Source: Akkermansiaceae bacterium
GTDB taxonomy: Bacteria > Verrucomicrobiota > Verrucomicrobiia > Verrucomicrobiales > Akkermansiaceae
DNA: 8,471 bases
Direction: 5' to 3'
Assembly: GCA_023301645.1 (NCBI GenBank)
Contig: JALZUH010000216.1
Coordinates: 1-8,471 of the forward strand
In this document: positions 1-6,630 of the stretch, piece after piece
How positions within the stretch are numbered: the first letter of the stretch is position 1
Layout of the letters: every line of letters starts with the position of its first letter
Notes under the pieces: generated by a model
Told to the model about the DNA's origin: nothing
Database searches by the model: none
What the model saw: the letters and a program-made list of their open reading frames with translations, nothing else
Position numbers and translations under genes: made by a program

Positions 1-127
1 TAGAAGGGCTAAGCCCGTCAGAATTACTAAAAGAAATAGCAGCGTAATGAGAGTTACCCGTTTTCGTTAGAAATTATTCGTTAGCACTTTGAATTTGCCC
101 TGTATTTGAGTAGATAACTCCTTTTTA

Positions 128-1189
128 TTAAAATAAAGACGGGTTGTTTTCTGGCTGAAGAACTTCGCTTACGTGATCGAGAGGTTTGACGAGATTAGAA
201 GGAAGAGGGAACTGACGCTCCTGAATTCCCTCTGCTAGCTCTGGTGAGTTAGCGTAGCCCATGCGCATCATTTCGTATTTGGCGTCGAGATTATCGACGT
301 AGTGAAGAGTCATCGCCTCTGGTGTGCGAGGCAGCGTGGGGGAACCCCACTCGTGGGTGCCGTGATGGCTAGCTATAAGGTGGAGCAGGTGGATGTGAAC
401 ATCTTCACTGCTCGGTGTTAGTTCCTGCCATGTTGAGTTGTCTGCTTGTTTGGCCATCATGTCGCGCCAGAGTTTATTGAGCGTTTCAATACCCAGTGGG
501 ATATGGCCGAGCATTTCTCCGTGGATGTTGTAGGGCTGTGAGAAGCCTACTTCGGGATAGTTGTTTTCCCACATTTTCCCGCAGTCGTGGAAGAGCACAC
601 CTGCGGTAATGAGGTCGCGATTGAGGTCTGTGTAGACGGTGCATAGGGCTTGAGCACTGCGCATCATCTGAGCGACATGCTCTACGAGACCCCCTCTGCG
701 GGCATGATGATTTCTGCGGGCGGCTGCGCTGCGGCGAAATTTGCTAGCATATTTGCTAATGAGTAGCTCGCAAACTTCGCGTAATCTAGGGTCGGCGATT
801 GAGCCTGTCATCGCGAGGATGTCAGCCCAGTCCTTGTCCTGTCGGGCTCGTGTTTCTGGGTCTCCTGCTAGGAAGTCAGCTTTCTCGTCTTCATTGAGCA
901 GGCGGATATCCCATTTCGAGGAATCAATGCCGTATTGGTTCTGCGTCCATTCGCCACTTAGGCGCAGTAGTGAACCGTCGCTGATGGTTTGCAGAGCTTC
1001 GAATTGTGGGCGGTTATCCCAGACTTTGAGCTTCATGTCACCGGTGCCGTCGACAAGGATGATTTCGTAGTAGGGTTTCCCTGTTTTGGTCTCACGCTCG
1101 GATTTGCGCTCTAGCTGGACATCAAAGGTGGCATAGAGGGGCTCAGCGCTAGTTTGCTGCTTGAGAGCGGAAATGGTAAGGTGGTTCAC
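128..1189 (-). CDS. yhaM: YhaM-type 3'-5' exoribonuclease (OB-fold plus HD domain)
   Basis: This 353-residue protein probably trims RNA (or single-stranded DNA) from the 3' end in the cytoplasm, as YhaM of Bacillus does. An N-terminal OB fold spans about residues 18-100 and includes KTGKPYYEIILVDGTG and KVWDN. An HD domain follows: HHARRGGLVEH (161-171), LFHDCGK (199-205), GEMLGH (224-229), SHHGTHEWGSP (274-284) and HYVDNLDAK (296-304). Together these give the full set of metal-binding His and Asp residues, and the order and wording match the YhaM family closely. It is somewhat longer than Bacillus YhaM (about 314 residues). The start is GTG at 1189: the first in-frame stop upstream is at about 1229-1231, no ATG lies between, and the next internal Met is residue 52, inside the OB fold. 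No Shine-Dalgarno is visible. A terminator separates it from purF, so it is probably transcribed alone. The family is clear; the exact nucleic-acid substrate is inferred. Confidence 0.88.
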   Translation of the reverse strand: MNHLTISALKQQTSAEPLYATFDVQLERKSERETKTGKPYYEIILVDGTGDMKLKVWDNRPQFEALQTISDGSLLRLSGEWTQNQYGIDSSKWDIRLLNEDEKADFLAGDPETRARQDKDWADILAMTGSIADPRLREVCELLISKYASKFRRSAAARRNHHARRGGLVEHVAQMMRSAQALCTVYTDLNRDLITAGVLFHDCGKMWENNYPEVGFSQPYNIHGEMLGHIPLGIETLNKLWRDMMAKQADNSTWQELTPSSEDVHIHLLHLIASHHGTHEWGSPTLPRTPEAMTLHYVDNLDAKYEMMRMGYANSPELAEGIQERQFPLPSNLVKPLDHVSEVLQPENNPSLF

Positions 1190-1196
1190 GCCACTG

Positions 1197-1224
1197 AGTA
1201 TGATGCGTCGTGTGCTGGACTCAA
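1197..1224 (-). promoter_or_regulatory. Possible promoter for the YhaM-type gene
   Basis: On the minus strand a TTGAGT hexamer (1219-1224) lies 16 nt before CATACT (1197-1202); each matches the sigma-70 consensus at 4 of 6 positions. CATACT ends 7 nt before the GTG start, so transcription from it would begin at or very near the start codon and give a leaderless mRNA. The match is weak and could be chance. Confidence 0.2.
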
Positions 1225-1289
1225 GCCCTTAACGTATTTCGAGTTCTAAAAGGTGCTGAGAAAGAAAGATGTAGCTTATTGAAAGCCAC

Positions 1290-1324
1290 AAAAAAAGGCA
1301 GCCAATGTAGATTGGCTGCCTTTT
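1290..1324 (-). terminator. Rho-independent terminator of the purM-purF transcript
   Basis: A perfect 10-bp stem, GGCAGCCAAT (1297-1306) with ATTGGCTGCC (1311-1320), encloses a GTAG loop. Read on the minus strand, the stem is followed by seven T residues (complement of the A run 1290-1296), a textbook intrinsic terminator 45 nt past the purF stop. On the plus strand the stem is followed only by TTTT, so plus-strand activity would be weaker. It insulates the downstream exoribonuclease gene from purine-gene transcription. Confidence 0.88.
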
Positions 1325-1368
1325 AACAAAGATGGTATTTGAACCGTAGTGTTCTGTATCCTGAGTAG

Positions 1369-3294
1369 TTAGAGAGGTAGGTCGTAGCTTCTGCCGTCAG
1401 CTCCTTCGAACCATTTGACAAAGGCGAGGTTAGCTGTGGCGTATCCGCCCGGGGTAGGGTAGTCACCGGTGAAATACCAGTCGCCTGATCCACCCTCGAT
1501 GCAGCTGTGAAGATTCTCAATCGTCTGGAAGACGACTTCGACTTCTCCGTTCCAGTCTGTATTCTCTGGGTAAACCATGCTGCTTATTTCAGCAGAGATT
1601 TCCTCATCAGTGAATTGTTCGTAGATGCGTTTGACGCGGTTGATCCGCTCTTCAGCTGGCTTGGCAAGCTCGGCTACACAGAGATTATAAGTCTCATCGA
1701 TGTATTGGTTCTGCCCAGCGCGTTTGAGGAGGTTAATGGTAGCTTGGAAAGCGATGAACTTACCTAGCTGTGACATGTCAATGCCGTAGCAGTCAGGGAA
1801 GCGAATCTGAGGTGCAGTAGAGCAGACGACGATCTTGCGTGGATTAGTCCGCGCTAGGATCTTCAGGATGGAGTCCTTGAGGGTGGTTCCTCGCACAATG
1901 GAGTCGTCGAGGACGACAAGTGCGTCGTCAGGCTTCACGAGGTCGTAGGTGACGTCGTAGACATGTGAGACGAGCTGAGCACGGCCGCTTTCTTGGGCGA
2001 TGAATGTGCGCATCTTTACGTCCTTATGCACGAGCTTCTCTCCGCGTGGCCAGTTTCTCAAGATAAGCTTATCGAGTAGCTCTTCAGTGATTTCACCATT
2101 CTTAGATGCTTCGAGGATTTCCTCACGCACCTGATCGCGGCGCATGTAGCGGAGTCCGTCGAGGAATCCGAAATAGGCAGTTTCTGCGGTGTTTGGGATG
2201 AAGGATATGACAGCTTTGTCGAAGTTGTTATCGATTTTTTCGGCTACCTGCTTGACGAGGGCTGCTCCCATGGCCTTGCGCTCATTGTAAATGTCAGGAT
2301 CATTACCACGTGAGAAGTAGATGCGCTCGAATGAGCACGGGCTCTTAGGCATTTCTTTGTGGAAACGCTGAGTCTTCTGGCTGCCGTCGCGTCGCACGAT
2401 GGTGACTGTGCCAGGCTCGACTTCCTTAACGTCGTCTTTGTCTGCTTCGAAGACAGTCATGAGCGGCACGCGCTCTGATGCGAATGCGATGACCTCGTCG
2501 TCTTGGTAGACGTGACACGGGCGAATGCCGCGTGGGTCACGCATGACGAACATGTCGCCATTTCCTACCACACCACCAATGGCGTAACCACCGTCCCATG
2601 GGGCAGCTGATTGCTTGATGATATTGAGTAAGTCGATTTGCTCTGAGATGTGCGCTGGGATTTCATTTCCAGGAACCCCCTGATCACGTAGCTGATGGTA
2701 GAGGTCAGTGTGGTGCTCGTCCATGTGGAAGCCTACTTCCTCGAGGACGGTCTGAGTATCTGTGCCGAAGACTGGGTGCTGACCACGGTCGATGAGCTTT
2801 TTATTGAGCTCGCCGGTGTTGGTCATGTTGAAGTTACCCATCACCATGAGTGTGCGGGTAGGCCAGTTACTGCGGCGGAGATAGGGGTGGCATGAGCCAG
2901 AGTCGAAGTCACCTGATGTGCCATAGCGGAGATGGCCGATGAGGACTTCACCTCCAAAGTCGAAGTTTTCTTTGACTGATACAGGGTCATTGGGGTCGAG
3001 GTGACCTTTACGCGCTTTTTTGTTAAAGCTCTTTAACTCTTTGCTAAAGACTGCTGACATCGAGTCGTGGGTCGCATCTCTTCTACGGAAGATATACGGC
3101 TGACCCAGTGGCATGTCGAGCTTAGCACAGCCGATTCCGATACCGTCTTGTCCACGGTTTCGCTGCTTCTCCATGAGGAGAAAGAGCTTATTGAGTCCCC
3201 ATAGGGAGGTTCCGTATTTATCTTGGTAATAGGAGAGGGGCTTGCGTAGTCGCACCACGGCAATGCCGCATTCGTGTTTGAGTGAGTCGCTCAT
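1369..3294 (-). CDS. purF: Amidophosphoribosyltransferase (glutamine PRPP amidotransferase), long type
   Basis: The first committed enzyme of de novo purine synthesis: it makes 5-phosphoribosylamine from PRPP and glutamine. The N-terminal class II glutamine amidotransferase domain has the nucleophile Cys9 (HECGIA), RGQD (47-50), GHLRYGTSG (120-128), GN (153-154) and GTDTQ (177-181). The phosphoribosyltransferase domain carries the PRPP-binding loop VVLDDSIVRGTT (460-471) after MRTFI (428-432). Eight residues precede Cys9, so a short propeptide must be removed to free the catalytic cysteine, as in Bacillus. At 641 residues it exceeds the usual 470-510; part of the extra length sits between PNTAETAYFG and MRTFI (about 375-427). 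The CxxC pair that binds an Fe-S cluster in Bacillus PurF just before FTGxYPT is replaced by DWY before FTGDYPT (608-614). This long form resembles the Bacteroidetes/Verrucomicrobia lineage. The gene lies 44 nt downstream of purM, probably in one transcript. The ATG at 3294 is favoured by the HECGIA position; no Shine-Dalgarno is seen. Confidence 0.94.
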   Translation of the reverse strand: MSDSLKHECGIAVVRLRKPLSYYQDKYGTSLWGLNKLFLLMEKQRNRGQDGIGIGCAKLDMPLGQPYIFRRRDATHDSMSAVFSKELKSFNKKARKGHLDPNDPVSVKENFDFGGEVLIGHLRYGTSGDFDSGSCHPYLRRSNWPTRTLMVMGNFNMTNTGELNKKLIDRGQHPVFGTDTQTVLEEVGFHMDEHHTDLYHQLRDQGVPGNEIPAHISEQIDLLNIIKQSAAPWDGGYAIGGVVGNGDMFVMRDPRGIRPCHVYQDDEVIAFASERVPLMTVFEADKDDVKEVEPGTVTIVRRDGSQKTQRFHKEMPKSPCSFERIYFSRGNDPDIYNERKAMGAALVKQVAEKIDNNFDKAVISFIPNTAETAYFGFLDGLRYMRRDQVREEILEASKNGEITEELLDKLILRNWPRGEKLVHKDVKMRTFIAQESGRAQLVSHVYDVTYDLVKPDDALVVLDDSIVRGTTLKDSILKILARTNPRKIVVCSTAPQIRFPDCYGIDMSQLGKFIAFQATINLLKRAGQNQYIDETYNLCVAELAKPAEERINRVKRIYEQFTDEEISAEISSMVYPENTDWNGEVEVVFQTIENLHSCIEGGSGDWYFTGDYPTPGGYATANLAFVKWFEGADGRSYDLPL

Positions 3295-3338
3295 CAGACA
3301 GGTTTAAGATATGAAGTTTTAGTGGGGTGAGAAAGTTC

Positions 3339-4337
3339 TTACGAAGCATCGAGCATGCTGACACGCACACCTTTTTCTTCAGTAATGGTTCCTATTTTCA
3401 CACCGCCAGGGCCTGCTGCGAGGATCTTGTCTGCCTCTTCAGGAGGGACGATGACAACCCAGCCGAAGCCCATGTTGAAGGTGTGGAACTTGTCCTCAGC
3501 ATCAACATAAGTGAAGAGCTTCTCCATGACCGCATTATCCCAGTGTGGGATGACAACGTCAGCACCGTGATTAGGTAGGAGGCGCTCAAGGTTCTCTGGG
3601 AGACCTCCGCCAGTGATGTGTGCCATAGCGCGTGGCTTAACACCTGTTTTCTTAATGTCTCTTACGACATCGTCATAGAGGCGAGTAGGCGCGAGTAGGC
3701 TGACGATTTCCTCAGATGAGAATGCATCACCGTATTCAGCAAGCACGCGACGGATAAGACTCCAGCCATTGGCATGAGGGCCATCTGAACCATAGCCGAT
3801 GAGCACGTCACCTGTGGCAATAGTCGTCGGGTCGATAAGGTCAGGCTTCTCACAGCAACCAATACAGAATCCAGAAAGCTCGATGACTTCCTCGGGAACG
3901 ATACCTGGCATTTCAGCTGTTTCGCCACCAGCGAGGATACAGCCACAGTCTTCGAGGTAGTCACACATTCCCGCGATGAGGCGAGTGATGAGTGGCTTAT
4001 CGAGTGCGGCGATACCGATGTAGTCGAGGAACATGAGCGGGTCACCACCAGTAGTGAGGATGTCATTGACGCTCATGGCGACAAGATCCTTACCGGCAGC
4101 TTCTAGCTGATCGTGCTCTAAGAGTAGCTCCAGCTTAGTGCCTACACCATCACAACCTGTCACAATGACGGGTTGCTCATAGTCGCATAGGTCGAATGCT
4201 GCTGCGAATAGACCAAAGGCTCCGAAAAGTTGTCTTTGATTCTGCGTTCTGCGAACGTGAGTGCCAATATCCCCGATGAGGGCTGCGGCTTCTCTGGTGT
4301 CCACACCTGATTCCTTGTAGGTAAGTTTGCCCGACAT
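3339..4337 (-). CDS. purM: Phosphoribosylformylglycinamidine cyclo-ligase (AIR synthetase)
   Basis: Cytoplasmic enzyme for the fifth step of purine synthesis: ATP-dependent ring closure of FGAM to aminoimidazole ribonucleotide. The 332 residues are close to the usual 340-350 and show the family motifs in order: YKESGVD (7-13), the nucleotide-site segment GCDGVGTK (61-68), KDLVAMSVNDI (83-93), GGDPLMFLDY (97-106), LAGGETAEMPG (135-145), HANGWSLIR (188-196), HITGGGLPENLER (240-252) and FNMGFGW (287-293). No domain is missing and no frameshift is apparent. The ATG at 4337 puts YKESGVD near the N terminus, as expected. It is the first gene of a probable purM-purF operon; PurF and PurM act at steps 1 and 5, so they share pathway control rather than consecutive reactions. 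Its promoter should lie in the 4338-4504 gap shared with the divergent M41 peptidase gene. No good Shine-Dalgarno is present at normal spacing (an AGGAG lies about 19 nt upstream, too far). Confidence 0.95.
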   Translation of the reverse strand: MSGKLTYKESGVDTREAAALIGDIGTHVRRTQNQRQLFGAFGLFAAAFDLCDYEQPVIVTGCDGVGTKLELLLEHDQLEAAGKDLVAMSVNDILTTGGDPLMFLDYIGIAALDKPLITRLIAGMCDYLEDCGCILAGGETAEMPGIVPEEVIELSGFCIGCCEKPDLIDPTTIATGDVLIGYGSDGPHANGWSLIRRVLAEYGDAFSSEEIVSLLAPTRLYDDVVRDIKKTGVKPRAMAHITGGGLPENLERLLPNHGADVVIPHWDNAVMEKLFTYVDAEDKFHTFNMGFGWVVIVPPEEADKILAAGPGGVKIGTITEEKGVRVSMLDAS

Positions 4338-4371
4338 AGATCTAAAAACTCAGTAACTCCTGAGAAATTTG

Positions 4372-4399
4372 TTTGTATCACCACTAGGCACACTGGCAA
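4372..4399 (-). promoter_or_regulatory. Candidate sigma-70 promoter for purM-purF
   Basis: On the minus strand TTGCCA (4394-4399, 5 of 6 to consensus) is followed after 16 nt by TACAAA (4372-4377, 4 of 6). Transcription would begin near 4365 and leave a leader of about 28 nt before the purM ATG. That leader contains a small inverted repeat, CTCAG/CTGAG (4349-4353 and 4360-4364). I see no recognisable purine riboswitch in it; the leader is too short for one. Confidence 0.35.
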
Positions 4400-4504
4400 T
4401 GGTTTATTTATTTTGAAGGCAGATTTATTCTCTCAGTGAGTGACATTTAGCCCTCTCTCTTCCTACTTGCCTAGTGCTAGAAAAGCACCTACTCCATAGC
4501 TACG

Positions 4505-4972
4505 ATGAGTGCTGACCCTAGAATCCTTACCGCCTACCACGAAGCTGGCCACGCCGTAATGGCTCTGCTCATGGGGCGTTCTGTTCAGAAAGTGAGCATC
4601 ATCCCTTCACAAAATAAACTTGGCGTTTGCACCATCCAGAAAGGGAGGGCAAAGCAGGTGCAGGATAAACTCGAAGCAGAAGTCCTCATCCTGCTAGCAG
4701 GAATGGCAGCAGAAGGGCGAAAGTCAGGCAAGTATAACGTGCAAGGCGCTGGCCAAGACCTCAAGCAGGTAGAAAAGCTCGCCATGTCACGCGCTGGTAA
4801 TATCAAGGCGGCGCAGAAGTTTTTCCACAAAATGCTCGATAAGACCCAGCACCTACTCAGTGACCAAACCACGTGGAAAGCAGTCAAGGTTATCGCAGCC
4901 GAGCTCATCGAGCACGAATCCATCAGTGGGCGAGCCGCTAAGCACCACCTAGAGCTGGCCAAAAAGGGGTGA
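4505..4972 (+). CDS. Stand-alone FtsH-type (M41 family) zinc peptidase domain protein
   Basis: A 155-residue protein resembling only the C-terminal protease domain of FtsH. The zinc motif HEAGH is at residues 12-16 inside AYHEAGHAVMA, followed by KVSIIPSQNKLGVC (29-42, FtsH: KVTIIPRG..LG), LAGMAAEG (64-71) and GAGQDL (81-86). Asp85 lies where FtsH (SNDI) has its third zinc ligand, so the active site appears complete and a metallopeptidase function is likely. There is no AAA+ ATPase, Walker motif, signal peptide or membrane segment, so it cannot unfold or translocate substrates itself; it is probably cytoplasmic, possibly oligomeric, and acts on unfolded peptides or works with a partner. It diverges from purM and converges on the polymerase gene, whose stop is 47 nt beyond its own. 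A 5-bp hairpin (GTGCT/AGCAC, 4474-4488) lies 16 nt before the ATG; no Shine-Dalgarno is seen. The start is supported because HEAGH sits near the N terminus, as in FtsH domain boundaries. Substrate unknown. Confidence 0.8.
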   Translation: MSADPRILTAYHEAGHAVMALLMGRSVQKVSIIPSQNKLGVCTIQKGRAKQVQDKLEAEVLILLAGMAAEGRKSGKYNVQGAGQDLKQVEKLAMSRAGNIKAAQKFFHKMLDKTQHLLSDQTTWKAVKVIAAELIEHESISGRAAKHHLELAKKG

Positions 4973-5019
4973 AGATGAGCTGAAGTTGGGCGAGTAGAAG
5001 CCTGCTAGGCGATAGCCCT

Positions 5020-6285
5020 TTAGCTCTCTGTCCTTAGGTCAGGGATATGCTGGAAGGCGATTTTGGGCTGGGCGGCTTCCATCGCGCCGTGGGCGCCACC
5101 TAAGTAGAGCGCCTGCTTGCCAAATTTACTTACCACCTCAGCCATCGCCTCATTGAGTGCTTTGTTATCATTTGCCTCCTGCTGGAATAGCGAAGGGGTG
5201 TGGTTTCCCTCAGGCACTAGTCGGCTAAGCACGATGTTGACCTTCATCAGTGGGCTGCTTCGGTCTGGGCGATTGCGCCATATTGCCGTGATCGCCTTCG
5301 TCAGAAAGAGACAGTCACCTGTTTCTCCAAATACAAGACTCTCCTCCCAGCTGGTGAAATTAGTATACTTGACCTGTAAGCTCAGCGCCCCCGCCATGAG
5401 CCCGTGTGATCGCGCGCGAAAGGCCGCCTTCTGCACGAGGCGATGAATCACCGTGATCGCCTTAGCCTGAGCTCTGTATTCTGGCGGCAGCACATGTCCA
5501 TGACCGATGGATCTCTTGGTAGGATTAGCATCGATATCACTAATCTCCTCTCCCCGCAGCTTATGCCACAGCCTACTCCCCCCGACACCACCCCAGATGG
5601 CAGCTAGTGTTTCCTTCGAGCAGCCGTATAGCTCTTCTACCGTATGCACCCCATGAGCGTGAAAGCGCATCTCCATATTTTTCCCAATTCCATGCAGATC
5701 AATGAGCTCAAGCGGGTAAAGAGCATGGGGTAGATCCTCATCCTTCACGATGAAAAAGCCATCGGGCTTGCGCATCTTACTGGCTACCTTCGCTAGCCAG
5801 CCATTAGGAGCGACACCGATCGTGCAGCGAAGAGCACCCTCAAAGGCGGCATTGAGCTTCGTCTTTATCTCCAGGCCGATCGCCTCCACCTTCTCATCAT
5901 CTCGCCAGTTCAGAGGAAGCCAGCAGAGCATTTCATCGATAGATAGCACATGATCGACATGGATACATGACTCCACGATCTCGACGATCTTATGATGAAT
6001 ATCAATATAGAGAGGGGGCCGAGCCTGCACGATCGTGATCTCAGGGCACATAGTGCGTGCATCTGAAACACGGGTGCCAGTCTTCACCCCATAAGCCTTT
6101 GCCTCGTAGCTGGCAGCAATACAGCAAGTAGACTCCACGAGCATCGGCGCCACACCAATGGGTCGCCCCCTTAGCTGCGGCTCTAAGTATTGCTCCACCG
6201 ACGCGAAGTAGCTATCCATATCGAGAAAAAGTGATCTCAATGGATGGCTAGATGGGGGCTGGGTGAGGTGGTTCATACGACTCAT
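5020..6285 (-). CDS. Y-family translesion DNA polymerase (DinB/UmuC-like), catalytically intact
   Basis: A low-fidelity polymerase that copies past DNA lesions. With the ATG at 6285 it has 421 residues. The palm has LFLDMDSYFASVEQ with metal ligand Asp22 and steric-gate Phe27, and SIDE (115-118) with the catalytic Asp-Glu pair; fingers residues STCC and YEAKAYGVKTG (52-70) fit the family. The thumb has a helix-hairpin-helix, LHGIGK (197-202), and the little finger begins near KRSIG (257-261). The tail ends with IAFQHIPDL, seen in several unplaced Y-family groups. Retained acidic residues argue against ImuB, which lacks them, and no imuA or dnaE2 lies nearby. I see no clear QxxLF clamp-binding motif. 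The start is uncertain: GTG at 6309 and ATG at 6276 are also in frame; family N termini begin shortly before the LFLDMD strand, favouring 6285 or 6276. A LexA box 43 nt upstream implies SOS control. DinB versus UmuC-like subgroup is unresolved. Confidence 0.9.
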   Translation of the reverse strand: MSRMNHLTQPPSSHPLRSLFLDMDSYFASVEQYLEPQLRGRPIGVAPMLVESTCCIAASYEAKAYGVKTGTRVSDARTMCPEITIVQARPPLYIDIHHKIVEIVESCIHVDHVLSIDEMLCWLPLNWRDDEKVEAIGLEIKTKLNAAFEGALRCTIGVAPNGWLAKVASKMRKPDGFFIVKDEDLPHALYPLELIDLHGIGKNMEMRFHAHGVHTVEELYGCSKETLAAIWGGVGGSRLWHKLRGEEISDIDANPTKRSIGHGHVLPPEYRAQAKAITVIHRLVQKAAFRARSHGLMAGALSLQVKYTNFTSWEESLVFGETGDCLFLTKAITAIWRNRPDRSSPLMKVNIVLSRLVPEGNHTPSLFQQEANDNKALNEAMAEVVSKFGKQALYLGGAHGAMEAAQPKIAFQHIPDLRTES

Positions 6286-6327
6286 TGCTTCAATACCTAA
6301 ACGCAGCACGGTTTCGATAGTGGTAAA

Positions 6328-6341
6328 TGTTCAATAGAACA
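6328..6341. promoter_or_regulatory. LexA operator (SOS box) of the Verrucomicrobial type
   Basis: The 14-bp sequence TGTTC-AATA-GAACA matches perfectly the TGTTC-N4-GAACA palindrome reported as the LexA-binding motif of Verrucomicrobia (Erill and colleagues, 2016, Verrucomicrobium spinosum). It lies just upstream of the Y-family polymerase gene, a typical SOS target. LexA bound here would cover the candidate -10 region and repress until DNA damage. Known: motif and regulon type. Inferred: that this copy is bound. Confidence 0.85.
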
Positions 6342-6359
6342 GTATCGCGCGGCGAGCAA
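6331..6359 (-). promoter_or_regulatory. Possible promoter of the Y-family polymerase, overlapping the LexA box
   Basis: On the minus strand TTGCTC (6354-6359) lies 17 nt before TATTGA (6331-6336). The -10-like hexamer falls in the centre of the LexA palindrome, a geometry suited to repression by occlusion. The -10 match is only 3 of 6, so the exact hexamers are uncertain although a promoter close to the operator is expected. Transcription would start near 6324, leaving about 39 nt before the ATG at 6285. Confidence 0.25.
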
Positions 6360-6630
6360 CGATATATTATGAAATTTTCAGAAACCTAGCAGGAAACCCG
6401 CTCTGCTCCTGCTGTCTCATTGGGAAAGGGGAATGAGCGCAGCCGTAGCGGTGCTCACACGCTTATGATTTTTATGATTGGCATTACCAGCACTCTATTG
6501 TTCATTGGCCGAGTCGGTAGCGAGAGCGACGACATGAGGCTTTCTACAGGCTCGCTGATGACTCTCTGAGGGGGGCGTAGTTTTTAAAAGTTCAAAACCT
6601 CACAGCTAGATTGGCAGTTATGCTTAATAT
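6342..6630. other. Structured intergenic region between polymerase promoter and tRNA-Arg
   Basis: No gene of convincing quality lies here. The stretch contains several stem-loops: AGCAGGA/TCCTGCT (6388-6394 with 6407-6413); CTCATT/AATGAG (6416-6421 with 6432-6437); TGAGC/GCTCA (6434-6438 with 6453-6457) enclosing CCG/CGG; and GTCG/CGAC (6513-6516 with 6530-6533) around an inner GC-GAGA-GC hairpin. The second and third share bases and exclude each other. The 8-bp word TTATGATT occurs twice (6463-6470, 6472-6479). A 34-codon plus-strand reading frame (6465-6569) is present but unsupported. The region should also hold the tRNA promoter, which I could not place. It could be a small RNA, a dispersed palindromic repeat or simply structured spacer. 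Confidence 0.4.

Noticed and set aside
6..16. GGGC-TAA-GCCC hairpin at the window start
   Set aside because: The stem is four base pairs with a three-base loop and no T tract; no gene end can be seen beside it.
741..1070. 109-codon plus-strand frame opposite the exoribonuclease gene
   Set aside because: It is antisense to a clearly conserved OB-fold/HD protein, and its serine/arginine-rich translation resembles no family; it is a shadow of the real gene.
3662..4066. 134-codon minus-strand frame inside purM
   Set aside because: It overlaps purM on the same strand in another frame, is extremely serine-rich and has no motif.
4585..4962. 125-codon minus-strand frame opposite the M41 gene
   Set aside because: The plus-strand protein has the HEAGH zinc motif and other FtsH signatures; the antisense frame has none.
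4973..5019. Possible bidirectional terminator between the convergent M41 and polymerase genes
   Set aside because: GGGC (4988-4991) and GCCC (5015-5018) can pair, and GCCT/AGGC forms a tiny inner hairpin, but there is no stable stem and no T run on either strand.
5020..6309. Identification of the polymerase as ImuB
   Set aside because: ImuB proteins have lost the catalytic acidic residues; here DMD and SIDE are intact, and no imuA or dnaE2 is present nearby.
6554..6562. CTGATGA word reminiscent of a hammerhead ribozyme core
   Set aside because: The required GAAA segment after a stem II hairpin is absent, and no stem I or III arms are found.
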